The position numbers and the translations under genes are program-made. From Ancylobacter novellus DSM 506 (GTDB lineage: Bacteria > Pseudomonadota > Alphaproteobacteria > Rhizobiales > Xanthobacteraceae), in the NCBI RefSeq assembly GCF_000092925.1, contig NC_014217.1:1240001-1304000 (forward strand): a stretch of DNA of 64,000 nt. Direction: 5' to 3'. The number at the start of each line of letters is the position of its first letter. Position 1 is the stretch's first letter. Under the pieces are notes generated by a model. It searched no databases. It was not told where the DNA came from and saw only the letters and a program-made list of their open reading frames with translations. Below, one piece after another: positions 43,243 to 52,182 of the stretch.

Positions 43243-43863
43243 TCACTCCGCCGCTTGGCGACGGCGCGCTTCGGCGAAGGCTTCCTTGAAGCCGGCATAG
43301 TCCAGCGTCGAGGTGCGGAACGGGCCGATGAGGTAGGTTGGCGTCCCTTGTAGGCCGATCGATTCCGCCTGGGCTAGGTTGCGCCTTAGCAGAGCGGCGA
43401 TGTCGCCGACATGAGTGTTGAGATCGGCATTGAGCCGGTCGATATCGATACCCGTCGCGCGCACCGCTGCCGCCATCTGCTCCTTGCTGACGCCGCGGCC
43501 GGGGATGGCCATCAGGGCGTGATGGACCTTGTCGTAGCCGTCCTGGTACTTGGCAGCGAGCGCCATTTGTGCGCCATAGACCGAGGCTTCGGTGAGGATC
43601 GGCCAGTCCTTGTAGACCAGCCGGATTCCGCCATCTTCCTTCACGGCACGTTCGAGATCCGGTGCGGCCTTCTTGCAGTACGGGCAATTGTAGTCGAGGA
43701 AGGCGACGACGGTGACGTCGCCGTTCGGGTTGCCGGACGTCGGTGCGGCGGGGTCGCGCAAGATCGCGTCGACATCGACGCCCTGTGAGAGGACGGGAGA
43801 GGTCGGAAAGGTCGCGCCTGCGACGAGCATGCCGGCAAGCGTAAGGAAGTGGCGGCGCTGCAT
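43243..43863 (-). CDS. DsbA-family thiol:disulfide protein (ScsC/BdbD-like)
   Basis: A 206-residue DsbA-family protein with a Tat-like leader (QRRHFLTLAGMLVAGATF). The thioredoxin fold carries CPYC in VAFLDYNCPYCKKAAPDLE (about residues 60-63), with a helical insert and cis-Pro segment QGTPTYLIG. It lies between dsbD and the L,D-transpeptidase gene in one transcription unit. By analogy with ScsBCD (suppressor of copper sensitivity), the DsbD could keep this protein reduced as an isomerase or reductase in the periplasm; this is inferred from context. Confidence 0.9.
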   Translation of the reverse strand: MQRRHFLTLAGMLVAGATFPTSPVLSQGVDVDAILRDPAAPTSGNPNGDVTVVAFLDYNCPYCKKAAPDLERAVKEDGGIRLVYKDWPILTEASVYGAQMALAAKYQDGYDKVHHALMAIPGRGVSKEQMAAAVRATGIDIDRLNADLNTHVGDIAALLRRNLAQAESIGLQGTPTYLIGPFRTSTLDYAGFKEAFAEARRRQAAE

Positions 43864-43902
43864 GCGAACTCCTGAGCGTTTAGGGATGAGAGGCGAAGCG
43901 GG

Positions 43903-45771
43903 TCACGCGCCCGCGGCGTCGAGCCGGCGGGCGATCTCCTCGACGGTGATGGGGCCGACGATGCGGGAGCCGGGAATCTCGCGTCCCTGCGCGTCGACGA
44001 GGAACAGCGCCGGCGGGCCGACCACGCGGAACCGCTTCATCAGGGAGCGGGTCGCTTCGTTGTAGTCGGTGACGTCGGCCGTAATCTGCGGCAGGCCGAC
44101 CAGCCGTGCGCGCAATTCGGGCGCGGCCATCACCGTCGCGTTGGACTTGCAGACAGTGCACCAGTCGGCCGTGAAGTCGACCAGGATGGGTCGGTCCGGC
44201 GCAGGACCTTCGCTCGCTTCGACAATCGCCCGGTCGAAGCCGGAGGAAGATGCGACGGTGACAGCGGTGTCCGCCACCGGCTGGTCAGCAGCCGGCGCAG
44301 CGACAAAGGCCAGCGGACGAAATGGGTCCTGCGCTCCACCGGCGGCACCGATGACGAGCGTCGCGCCATAGAGCGCCGCCACCATGCCGCCGCCTCGCGC
44401 GAGGCGCGCAGCGGCGCCGCTCGACGCGGTAAGCCGATCAAACCCGCCGAAGAACGCCGCCGAGCCCACCAGCAGTACGCCGAGCATGGCCAGCGTGGCC
44501 GGCGGCGGCAGAAGCCTCCCGGCGAGCAGGATGGCGACGGCAAGGAAGACGACGCCGAAACCCTTCTTGGCCTGCTCGAGCCAGACGCCGCCGCGCGGCA
44601 GTAGCGAGGCGCCAAACAGCCCGACCAGCATCAGCGGCAGCCCCATGCCGAGGCCGAGCATGAAGAGCGCCGCGGCCCCGGTGGCGGCATCGCCGGTCGC
44701 AGCAGCATAGAGCATCGCGCCCGCAAGTGGCGGAGTAACGCACGGCCCGACGATAAGCGCCGAGCCGAAGCCCAGCACCGCCGCCCCACTGATAGAGCCG
44801 CCGCCGCCGCGCCCGGCCAGCCGGGCGGAAAACCCCGCCGGAAGTGCGAGATCAAACAGGCCGAACATGGACAGCGCCAGCGCGACGAAGATCGCGGCCA
44901 TTACGCCGAGGGCAAGCGGGGTCTGCAGCGCCGCTTGAAGATTCGCTCCCGACCAGCCAGCCACCGCGCCGATCAGCCCGTAGGCGCCCGCCATGGCCAG
45001 CACATAGGAGCCGGTGAGCACGAGGCTGCGCCGCCATGTCAACGCTTCGCCTGAGCGGGTGAGCATGCCGGCGAGAATCGGAATCATCGGGAACACGCAC
45101 GGCGTGAGCGCCAGCAGCAGGCCGAAACCGAGAAAGGCCAGCATTGTCCAGCCGAGCCCGCCCTGGAACAGCGCGGCAATGCCTTCACTCTCGTTCTCGA
45201 CGATCGCCATCGGCGTCGAGCCCGCTTCACTCGCGGCCAGAGACGGGCTTTCCGGGTCGGCCGCATCCGCCGGAGACGACGTCAGCCCAGGCGACACCTC
45301 AGCTATCTGGAGGCTGGCGAGATTGACGAGACGGGCCTGGGGTGGAAAGCAGATGCCCTTGTCCGAGCAGCCTTGATAGCTGACCCGAAGCTGACCGGTA
45401 CGGGCGAGTTCGCCGGCGTTGGCCTCAACATCGCGATGGAAGATCTGGACCACGCCGAAATTGGGATCGTCCTTGGCCTCTCCGGTGGGCCGCTCGAGAG
45501 CAACGGGCGCGCCGTCACGCGACGCCTCCAGACTGTCGCGGTAGAGATAGTTTCCCGGCGCAACCTTCCAGCGCAGCAGCAGCGCGCCCGAAGGCGACCG
45601 TCCGGCTTGGAGAGTGAAGGGCTCGGCGGCGGCCGTTGGGGCTAGCAGCGCGGTGAAGCTCGCGCTCTCGCCCGCAGTGGCACCCAGCGGCGACAGGCAC
45701 GCCAGCCCAAGAATCACCGAGCGGATCACCCCAGCCAGGAATTGCCATGCCATCGCGTCACCGCTCCTCAT
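43903..45771 (-). CDS. dsbD: thiol:disulfide interchange protein DsbD
   Basis: A 622-residue DsbD. After a signal peptide come a periplasmic DsbD-alpha domain with the Cys pair in SYQGCSDKGICFPPQ, an eight-helix membrane domain with ALTPCVFPMIPIL and IVGPCVTPPLAGAM holding the transmembrane Cys pair, and a C-terminal thioredoxin domain with FTADWCTVCKSNA. All six redox cysteines are present. It moves electrons from cytoplasmic thioredoxin to periplasmic partners, here probably the DsbA-like, TlpA-like and thioredoxin-like proteins encoded nearby. The start may be 45771 or ATG 45753. A CTTAAG tandem box lies 29 bases upstream. Confidence 0.93.
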   Translation of the reverse strand: MRSGDAMAWQFLAGVIRSVILGLACLSPLGATAGESASFTALLAPTAAAEPFTLQAGRSPSGALLLRWKVAPGNYLYRDSLEASRDGAPVALERPTGEAKDDPNFGVVQIFHRDVEANAGELARTGQLRVSYQGCSDKGICFPPQARLVNLASLQIAEVSPGLTSSPADAADPESPSLAASEAGSTPMAIVENESEGIAALFQGGLGWTMLAFLGFGLLLALTPCVFPMIPILAGMLTRSGEALTWRRSLVLTGSYVLAMAGAYGLIGAVAGWSGANLQAALQTPLALGVMAAIFVALALSMFGLFDLALPAGFSARLAGRGGGGSISGAAVLGFGSALIVGPCVTPPLAGAMLYAAATGDAATGAAALFMLGLGMGLPLMLVGLFGASLLPRGGVWLEQAKKGFGVVFLAVAILLAGRLLPPPATLAMLGVLLVGSAAFFGGFDRLTASSGAAARLARGGGMVAALYGATLVIGAAGGAQDPFRPLAFVAAPAADQPVADTAVTVASSSGFDRAIVEASEGPAPDRPILVDFTADWCTVCKSNATVMAAPELRARLVGLPQITADVTDYNEATRSLMKRFRVVGPPALFLVDAQGREIPGSRIVGPITVEEIARRLDAAGA

Positions 45772-45800
45772 TGATCGCGATGCAGCGCTCTTATCCTCAC

Positions 45801-45817
45801 CTTAAGCCAGCCTTAAG
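45801..45817. promoter_or_regulatory. PmrA/QseB-like box CTTAAG-N5-CTTAAG in the dsbD/regulator divergent promoter
   Basis: Two CTTAAG hexamers are spaced by CCAGC in the 97-base gap between dsbD (-) and the response regulator (+). It is identical in layout to the box at 42457. It would allow autoregulation of the two-component system together with control of dsbD. Confidence 0.75.
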
Positions 45818-45868
45818 GTGCCGGCGGATGCTGCCGACGCGAGAAGCAACGGAGATGAACAGGGCGTG

Positions 45869-46531
45869 ATGCGCATACTTCTGGTCGAGGACGACGCCGT
45901 TCTGGCGGATGGGATCCGTGCGGGACTCTGGCTGGCCGGGCTCACCGTCGACGCGGTGGGCAACTGCGCCGATGCCGAGGCCGCGCTGGGTTCGTCGCGC
46001 TTTGATGCCGTCGTGCTCGATCTGATGCTGCCGGACGGCTCGGGGTTCGATGTCCTGGCGACGCTGCGCGCGCGGCACGACGCGACCCCGGTCATCGTGC
46101 TGACGGCGCTTGACGAGACGCCGGACCGGGTGCGTGGGCTGGACGGCGGTGCGGACGACTTTCTCGGCAAGCCGTTCGATCTCGACGAGCTCGCCGCGCG
46201 CCTGCGGGCGTTGGTCCGGCGAGGCGGCGGTCGGGCGAGCCCGCTTCTCACCCATGGCACTGTCGCGCTCGATCCCGCGACGCTCTCGGTGAGCATCGAC
46301 GAAGTTCCCGTGCCGGTGTCTCGGCGGGAGTTCGCCGTACTGTCGATGCTGATGGAGCGGCCCGGTGTGATCCGCTCGAAAGGCGAACTGGAGGAGCGGC
46401 TCTATGGCTGGCAGGAGGAGATCGAGAGCAACACGGTCGAGGTCTACATCCATAACCTGCGTGCCAAGCTCGGCCGCGATCTGATCGAGACGGTGCGTGG
46501 GCTCGGCTATCGGCTGCGGGTACCGGCATGA
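45869..46531 (+). CDS. OmpR-family response regulator (QseB/PmrA-like)
   Basis: A 220-residue regulator. The receiver domain has acidic pocket ILLVEDDAVL, phospho-Asp51 in DAVVLDLMLPDGSG and Lys in FLGKPFDLDEL; the winged-helix effector domain includes NTVEVYIHNLRAKLG. The ATG at 45869 is used; the longer frame has no family match. It overlaps the kinase gene by ATGA. Matching CTTAAG tandem boxes at its own promoter and at the TlpA-fusion promoter suggest that it controls envelope thiol-redox genes. Confidence 0.93.
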   Translation: MRILLVEDDAVLADGIRAGLWLAGLTVDAVGNCADAEAALGSSRFDAVVLDLMLPDGSGFDVLATLRARHDATPVIVLTALDETPDRVRGLDGGADDFLGKPFDLDELAARLRALVRRGGGRASPLLTHGTVALDPATLSVSIDEVPVPVSRREFAVLSMLMERPGVIRSKGELEERLYGWQEEIESNTVEVYIHNLRAKLGRDLIETVRGLGYRLRVPA

Positions 46532-47880
46532 CTTCGCTGCGACGGCGGCTTTTCCTCATCCTGCTGGCGGCCACCGGCTTCATCTGGCTTTGCGCCATCG
46601 CCTGGATCAGCATCGGCAGCCGCAGCGAGTTGGAGCATGTCCTCGACGCTCGCCTGCAGGAAGCGGCCCGTATGGTTCATTCGTTGGCCATGGCGACAGG
46701 CACCGAAGAGGCCGGAACGGCCCCGCAAGCCTCGGCGTCGTTGCCTCCGCCATCCGATGCCGGCTATGAGCGCCAGCTCTCCTGCCAGATCTGGTCGTTC
46801 GACGGTCGTCTGATTGCCCGTTCCGCTGGCGCGCCGAATGATGCGCTGACGGGCGAGAGCACCGGTTTCTCCGATCGACAGATCAACGGCGAGACCTGGC
46901 GCGTCTACACGATCGAGGATCCCGTGAAAGGGGTGCGCGTGGTGGTCGGGGATCGGATCGGGCTGCGCGACCGACTGGTACACGATCTTGTCGCCGGTCT
47001 CGCGGCTCCGGCCTTGCTGGCCTTCCCCCTTCTGGGACTGCTCATCTGGTTCAGTCTAGGGCGGGGCCTTCGCCCCCTCAGCAAGGCGGCAGAGGAGATC
47101 GCCGCGCGCGAGGGCGATGACATGCGCCCGGTTGCTCCGAGCGGTGCGCCGGAGGAAATCCAGCCGCTGATTGGCGCTCTGAACGGGTTGTTTTCCAAGG
47201 TCGAGGCGGCCCGCGCACACGAACGCGATATCACCGCCTTCGCCGCGCATGAACTGCGGACGCCGCTGGCGGGGCTGAAGACGCAGGCACAGGTCGCCCT
47301 CGCCGCCGGCGAGACCAATCTGCGCGAGAACGCGCTCCGGCAGATCATCGTCTCGGTGGATCGAACCACCCGGCTTGTGCGCCAGCTTCTGGCGCTGGCG
47401 CGTCTCGACGCGGGAGCGGATGGCACGGTCAGAGAGGTCGCCCTCGGCGCGCTGGTCCGCGACATTGCCGATGCCGTGCCGCATCCCCCTGGCGTCATGA
47501 CCCTCATCGATCCCGAGCTGGACCGCTGGGTGCGACAGGTCGATGGCGACACCCTCTCACTGGTGCTACGCAACCTGCAGGAGAACGCCGTCCAAAACAC
47601 GCCGGCCGGGACAATCCGCTGGCGTGCGGAGGAGACAGACAGGATTGTGGTCGAGGATGAGGGTCCGGGCATTCCCGCGGGGGAACTCGACCTCGTGCGC
47701 CAGCGCTTCTACCGCGGGCGCACGACAACCGCTGCCGGTTCGGGTCTCGGCCTCGCCATCGCGGATGCCGCCACTCGTCGTCTCGGCGCGCACCTCGACA
47801 TTGCCAACCGCACGGACCGCACCGGTGTGCGTGCCGTCATCGAACTAGGGCGAGAAAGCAGTCCGCCACGACCCGCGTGA
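46528..47880 (+). CDS. sensor histidine kinase (QseC-like)
   Basis: A 450-residue kinase: first helix LFLILLAATGFIWLCAIAWIS, a periplasmic sensor domain (about 30-155), second helix LAAPALLAFPLLGLLIWFSLG, HAMP, H-box ITAFAAHELRTPLAGLKTQ (His about 241), N-box LQENAVQNTPAG, and G-boxes VEDEGPGIP and GSGLGLAIA. The N-terminal domain resembles QseC/TctE-type 2CSK_N sensors. It pairs with the regulator encoded just upstream. The signal is unknown; oxidative or metal stress to envelope thiols is a reasonable guess from the target genes. Confidence 0.93.
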   Translation: MTSLRRRLFLILLAATGFIWLCAIAWISIGSRSELEHVLDARLQEAARMVHSLAMATGTEEAGTAPQASASLPPPSDAGYERQLSCQIWSFDGRLIARSAGAPNDALTGESTGFSDRQINGETWRVYTIEDPVKGVRVVVGDRIGLRDRLVHDLVAGLAAPALLAFPLLGLLIWFSLGRGLRPLSKAAEEIAAREGDDMRPVAPSGAPEEIQPLIGALNGLFSKVEAARAHERDITAFAAHELRTPLAGLKTQAQVALAAGETNLRENALRQIIVSVDRTTRLVRQLLALARLDAGADGTVREVALGALVRDIADAVPHPPGVMTLIDPELDRWVRQVDGDTLSLVLRNLQENAVQNTPAGTIRWRAEETDRIVVEDEGPGIPAGELDLVRQRFYRGRTTTAAGSGLGLAIADAATRRLGAHLDIANRTDRTGVRAVIELGRESSPPRPA

Positions 47881-48310
47881 TTTGCGCAGGGATCGTCCCC
47901 TGCACAGTGCTCAGGGCGCTGAAATCGACGCCGCCATGCCCTCGACCGTGCGCGCGAGCGCGCAGGCTTGCCCGACAGACGCTCCCGCCACCTGAGGCTA
48001 CGCCGTGACATCCGCCCTCTAATGGGCCCTCTGTCGAAGATTCGGTGTGCGGCCGCTCTCGAGTCCTTGGCACTTTCGCATCAGTATTTCGTTGCCGCTG
48101 TCGCACCTAGCCAAAGTCCGGTTGTGGTGAGAAACCCCTCTAAGCGCCATTCGACCCCCGACCTCACCCTGGGCATTCGCGGCGACACTAGCAGCGGCTA
48201 TATTGGAGGGCGCGTTGCTCCCCAGCCGCTTCGGACCTGGATTGATGGCCTGAAGTCGGTCGGTGTGTGCCAATAGCTGATTTGCGAACCAATTCCCGAC
48301 CGGGCGTTAT
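47881..48310. other. intergenic stretch without recognised features
   Basis: Between the kinase and the LysR gene (convergent) no gene, clear hairpin or repeat is visible in 430 bases. Short frames on both strands are not protein-like. Confidence 0.4.
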
Positions 48311-49225
48311 TCAGCCTTGGGTAAAAGCACTCGCATCGTTTTCCCGTGACGTGACCAGACTGTCGATATTTTCCAAGAAGTACTTGAGTACGGGTGAGGG
48401 ATTGTCCGCTCGATAGCCTGCTGCGATGTCGATCACGGGAGGATTGCCCACCAGGGGGCGGCTGACAACGGACCTGGGCAAGAGCGGCTCGACATAGGCT
48501 GGCAGGAGGGTAACTCCGCCCGTAGAGGCCACCAGGGAAATCCCGGTCGCGATGCCGTCGAGGAAGCTCGTCGGGGCCATCGCCACGCTGCGATCCGCCA
48601 GATAGCGGTCGACAATGCCCCGCAACACGTGGGGAGAGTCGGTGTAGCCGATGAAGGATGCGGGTTCGATGTCACGCACGTCGATCGCCGAGCAGGCGGT
48701 CAGCGGGTGGTCGCGAGGGAGCACGACCCTTATCGGTTCGGATGCGATGACCCGGTAGGTCACGTCGGGCTGAGGCTCGATCCGGCAAAAGCCAAGGTCG
48801 ATGTCGCCGCGCTGCAGCGAGGCAGCGATCTCGACGGAGAAGTCGCTCGATACCCGGAAATCGATGTCCTTCAGCTGATCGCGCAGCACGTGGCTGACAT
48901 GGCGCAGCCATTCCACTTCCTGACCCGTGAGGAAGCCAACCGAAAAGCTCGGCTTCGGCGGGCGCGCGGCCCGACGGGCCGCTCCCACCGCTTCCGCCGC
49001 GGATTTTAGCGCCAGACGGGCGTGCTCCAGGAAAGCTCGGCCGGCAGGAGTCAGGGTGACGCCCCGCGCGCCACGCTCCAGCAGTTGCGCGCCCACCTCA
49101 TGTTCCAGATCGCGCAATTGCCGGCTCAGCGAGGGTTGCGCCGTGTGAAGACGTTTCTCCGCCGCCGAGGTCAGGCTCCCTTCCTCGGCTATCGCGACGA
49201 AGTAGCGGAGATGCCTAAGTTCCAT
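48311..49225 (-). CDS. LysR family transcriptional regulator
   Basis: A 304-residue LysR protein: FVAIAEEGSLTSAAEKRLHTAQPSLSRQLRDLEHEVGAQLLERGARG (winged helix-turn-helix), then effector segments KPSFSVGFLTGQEVEWL and TSFLDGIATGISLVASTGGVTLLP. It belongs to the large HTAQPSLSRQ subgroup. It is divergent from the aldehyde dehydrogenase gene; an ATACC-N5-GGTAT site lies 5 bases before its start, giving likely autorepression. It probably activates the dehydrogenase/SDR/DJ-1 genes. Confidence 0.93.
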   Translation of the reverse strand: MELRHLRYFVAIAEEGSLTSAAEKRLHTAQPSLSRQLRDLEHEVGAQLLERGARGVTLTPAGRAFLEHARLALKSAAEAVGAARRAARPPKPSFSVGFLTGQEVEWLRHVSHVLRDQLKDIDFRVSSDFSVEIAASLQRGDIDLGFCRIEPQPDVTYRVIASEPIRVVLPRDHPLTACSAIDVRDIEPASFIGYTDSPHVLRGIVDRYLADRSVAMAPTSFLDGIATGISLVASTGGVTLLPAYVEPLLPRSVVSRPLVGNPPVIDIAAGYRADNPSPVLKYFLENIDSLVTSRENDASAFTQG

Positions 49226-49229
49226 GACT

Positions 49230-49246
49230 CATACCTATCAGGTATG
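49230..49246. promoter_or_regulatory. LysR-type operator CATACC-TATCA-GGTATG
   Basis: A perfect 6-bp inverted repeat with a 5-base centre contains the T-N11-A LysR motif as ATACC-N5-GGTAT. It lies 5 bases upstream of the LysR start and about 195 bases upstream of the aldehyde dehydrogenase start. Confidence 0.65.
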
Positions 49247-49440
49247 GCTGAGAAATAAACGAAGTCATTCTCATGCGCAATCGCTGGGCCTATTCAGTGA
49301 TGGTCAGCCCAGCGCGGACAATCTTTCCGGCGAGCGACGCACGCGATCCGGCCAAACGGCTGCGATGTTTTCACGACTGACCATCACCTCCGGCGAAACC
49401 CGCCGGGCATGTCGCGCCACATGGCGCGAGGAGCCGATCC

Positions 49441-50871
49441 ATGTCTCACGAGTTTCGCCTTCTGATCGACGGCGTCGAGCGCGCTGGCTCGGCGGGACGG
49501 TCTTCCGAAGTCGTCGACCCGGCCACCGGCGAGGCGATCGGGACCGTCGCCTACGCGACCGCCAGTGACCTGACGCAGGCCGTCAGCGTGTCAGTCCGGG
49601 GCCTGCGCACCTGGTCGACTACCTCGCCGTGGGAACGCGGCCGCATTCTCAAACGCGCGGCGGACATCTTGCGCGCCGACGTAGAGGTCGCTGCCCGGAC
49701 GATCACTCGAGAACAGGGCAAGCCTCTGGTCCAGGCCCGGCTTGAAGTCCAGCGGTCCGCAGACTTTCTGGAATGGGGTGGGGAAGAGTCCCGACGGATC
49801 GCCGATTACTCCGTTGTGGGCCGCAGTCCGGGCAGCCGCACCGAGGTCCAAGCGCATCCGGTCGGCGTCGTGGCCGCCTTCACGCCATGGAATTTTCCCA
49901 TGGCTCTGGCCGCCAAGAAATTCGCCGGCGCCCTTGGAGCAGGCTGCTCGGTGATCTGCAAGCCGTCGCAGGAAACGCCCGGATCCGTGCTGACCTTGGC
50001 TCGTGCCCTGCTGGAGGCAGGCGTGCCGCCGGCAGCGATTTCCGTCATCTTCGGCGAACCGAGCCTGATCTCCGACCATCTCGTCGCCGCGCCGGAAGTG
50101 GCCAAGCTGTCCTTCACCGGATCGATCCCGATCGGCAAGCGCCTGGCCGCCGCGGCTGGCGCGCGCATCAAGACCGTCAGCATGGAGCTTGGCGGCCACG
50201 CGCCGGTCATTGTATGCGGCGACGTCGACCCGATCTGGGCCGCCGACATGCTGGCGACTGCCAAGTTCCACAACGCCGGCCAATTCTGCCTCAGCCCGTC
50301 GCGCTTCTTCGTCGAGGCTTCGATCCGCGATCGCTTCGTCGCCCGCTTCGTCGAGCGCGCCGAAGCCCTGCGGGTTGGTCCCGGTCAGGATCCTGGCGTC
50401 GAGATGGGGCCGGTCGCCAACGCCCGCCGCCTGGGCTCCGTGGAAGCCATGGTCGAGGACGCGCGGATGCGTGGTGCGACCGTTTTGACCGGGGGCCGCA
50501 GGCTTGGCAACGAAGGCTATTTCTACGCGCCGACCGTGCTGGACGACGTGCCTGAAGAAGCCTCGGTCCTGAACGACGAGCCCTTCGGTCCGATTGCGCC
50601 GATGCTCTCCTTTACGGATGAGGCCGAGATGCTGCGTCGCGCCAATCGTCCGGAGTTCGGACTGGCGTCCTACGTCGTCACCCATGATCCGGTGCGCCAG
50701 CGCCGCCTGATCGACGCGCTCGAATACGGCGTCGTCGGCGTCAACGGTCCCATTACCCACAATCCCGAAGCCGCGCTCGGCGGCTGGAAGGAGAGCGGCA
50801 TGGAGACCGAGGGCGGACCCGAGATCCTCAAGCCCTATCAGCGCACCAAGCATCTGAGCCTCGCGGCCTGA
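49441..50871 (+). CDS. NAD(P)-dependent aldehyde dehydrogenase, succinate-semialdehyde dehydrogenase-like
   Basis: A 476-residue aldehyde dehydrogenase of the GabD-type clade. It has the Asn oxyanion segment FTPWNFPMAL, cofactor segments KPSQETPGS and FTGSIPIGKRL, the general base Glu249 in SMELGGHAP and the catalytic Cys283 in NAGQFCLSPSR. NDEPFGPIAP and the C-terminal GGWKESGMETEGG match the class. It oxidises an aldehyde to its acid; the substrate could be succinate semialdehyde or a related semialdehyde. It lies opposite a LysR gene, and an SDR and a DJ-1 gene follow on the same strand. Confidence 0.9.
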   Translation: MSHEFRLLIDGVERAGSAGRSSEVVDPATGEAIGTVAYATASDLTQAVSVSVRGLRTWSTTSPWERGRILKRAADILRADVEVAARTITREQGKPLVQARLEVQRSADFLEWGGEESRRIADYSVVGRSPGSRTEVQAHPVGVVAAFTPWNFPMALAAKKFAGALGAGCSVICKPSQETPGSVLTLARALLEAGVPPAAISVIFGEPSLISDHLVAAPEVAKLSFTGSIPIGKRLAAAAGARIKTVSMELGGHAPVIVCGDVDPIWAADMLATAKFHNAGQFCLSPSRFFVEASIRDRFVARFVERAEALRVGPGQDPGVEMGPVANARRLGSVEAMVEDARMRGATVLTGGRRLGNEGYFYAPTVLDDVPEEASVLNDEPFGPIAPMLSFTDEAEMLRRANRPEFGLASYVVTHDPVRQRRLIDALEYGVVGVNGPITHNPEAALGGWKESGMETEGGPEILKPYQRTKHLSLAA

Positions 50872-50904
50872 TCCGGCGCGCTCCTCAAAGCCTGGAGGTC
50901 CGAC

Positions 50905-51343
50905 GTGCTCGAAGATTCCTTCGCCTCCCTGTCCTTCATCGCCGGGCCGGCCATCCTGACCAACGCCAGCGCCATCCTCCAGAACGGCGCCACGACGCGC
51001 TACAACCTGGCCATCAGCCACCGGCGTGAAACCCGCGCGGCTCTTGAGAGACCAATCGACAGAGCCTCGCGGTCCGCTACGTGAAACGGACCTAGGCGCT
51101 TCAGCTGATCCGTCGGCGCGTCTGGCTGCAGTTGAACTGCCTGGGGTGGCTCAATGCCGCCGTCTCCGCAACGGCGGAGCCGATCTGCTGATGACAGGGA
51201 TGTTCGTCTCGGCCGGACTGGGCCTCGCCGCTCTCCTGGCTGCGACCCTGGCCCTTTTCATAGAGAGCGCCTCCAGCGGCGCCCTGCTGCGCCTTGATCG
51301 CGAGCACGGCGAGGTCGCGCTCCGCAACATCAAGCTTGGTTAA
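50905..51343 (+). pseudogene. decayed DUF2721 membrane protein gene
   Basis: A GTG at 50905 opens with LEDSFASLSFIAGPAILTNA, a DUF2721-type first helix, but the frame ends after 59 codons. Homologous-looking pieces continue in other frames: ALQLIRRRVWLQLNCLGW with an internal stop before it, then a last hydrophobic part MFVSAGLGLAALLAATLALFIE ending at 51343. At least two frameshifts are needed to join them. The gene appears broken, although it still separates the dehydrogenase from the SDR gene. Confidence 0.55.
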
Positions 51344-51368
51344 CCCTCACCTTCAAAGGACGAAGACA

Positions 51369-52121
51369 ATGACCACGCTCTCTATCGTCACCGGCGGCAG
51401 CCGTGGCCTGGGCCGCAACACCGCTCTCAGCATCGCTCGCCATGGCGGCGATGTGATCCTGACCTACCGCAACCGCGCCGACGAGGCCCAAGCGGTGGTG
51501 ACTGAGATCGAAGCCATGGGCCGCCGGGCCGTCGCCCTTCAGCTCGACACTGGCGACATCTCGGGCTTCGGCGCTTTCTCAGATCAGGTGCGCGACGCGC
51601 TGACGTCTCTGGGCCGGGACAACTTCGACCATCTCGTCAACAACGCCGGACACGGCGAGATGGCCGCCTTCGCCGAGACGACCGAGGCGCAATTCGACCT
51701 CATATTCAATGTTCACGTAAAGGGCGTCTACTTCCTGACGCAGGCCTTGCTGCCGATGTTGGCCGATGGCGGCCGGATCGTAAATTTCTCGTCCGGCCTC
51801 ACCCGTGTCTCCTACCCGGGCTTCTCGGCCTACTCGGCCGCCAAGGGCGCTGTAGAGATCATGACGCTCTATATGGCGAAGGAACTGGGCGGCCGGGGCA
51901 TCACCGCCAACGTCGTCGCGCCAGGGGCCATCGCCACCGATTTCCTCGGTGGCGCCGTGCGGGACACCCCGGCCTATAACGACGCTTTTGCCGCGATGAT
52001 CGCGCTTGGTCGGGTAGGCGTTCCCGACGACATCGGTCCGGCCGTGGCCAGTTTGCTCGGCCTCGAGAACCGCTGGATCACCGCCCAGCGCATCGAGATC
52101 TCGGGCGGCCAGAACATCTGA
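51369..52121 (+). CDS. short-chain dehydrogenase/reductase
   Basis: A 250-residue classical SDR: cofactor motif VTGGSRGLGRNTAL, NNAGHGEMA, catalytic Ser in VNFSSG and YSAYSAAKGAVE with Tyr-x3-Lys, and the C-terminal ISGGQNI. The ATG at 51369 follows an AAAGGA-like ribosome site. It is in line with the aldehyde dehydrogenase upstream and the DJ-1 gene downstream, probably under the same LysR. The substrate is unknown. Confidence 0.92.
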   Translation: MTTLSIVTGGSRGLGRNTALSIARHGGDVILTYRNRADEAQAVVTEIEAMGRRAVALQLDTGDISGFGAFSDQVRDALTSLGRDNFDHLVNNAGHGEMAAFAETTEAQFDLIFNVHVKGVYFLTQALLPMLADGGRIVNFSSGLTRVSYPGFSAYSAAKGAVEIMTLYMAKELGGRGITANVVAPGAIATDFLGGAVRDTPAYNDAFAAMIALGRVGVPDDIGPAVASLLGLENRWITAQRIEISGGQNI

Positions 52122-52182
52122 TCCCTGATCCGTACTTCCCGACGGCGGGCGTCATACGTCCCCCCTTTCAAGGAGACTACCC

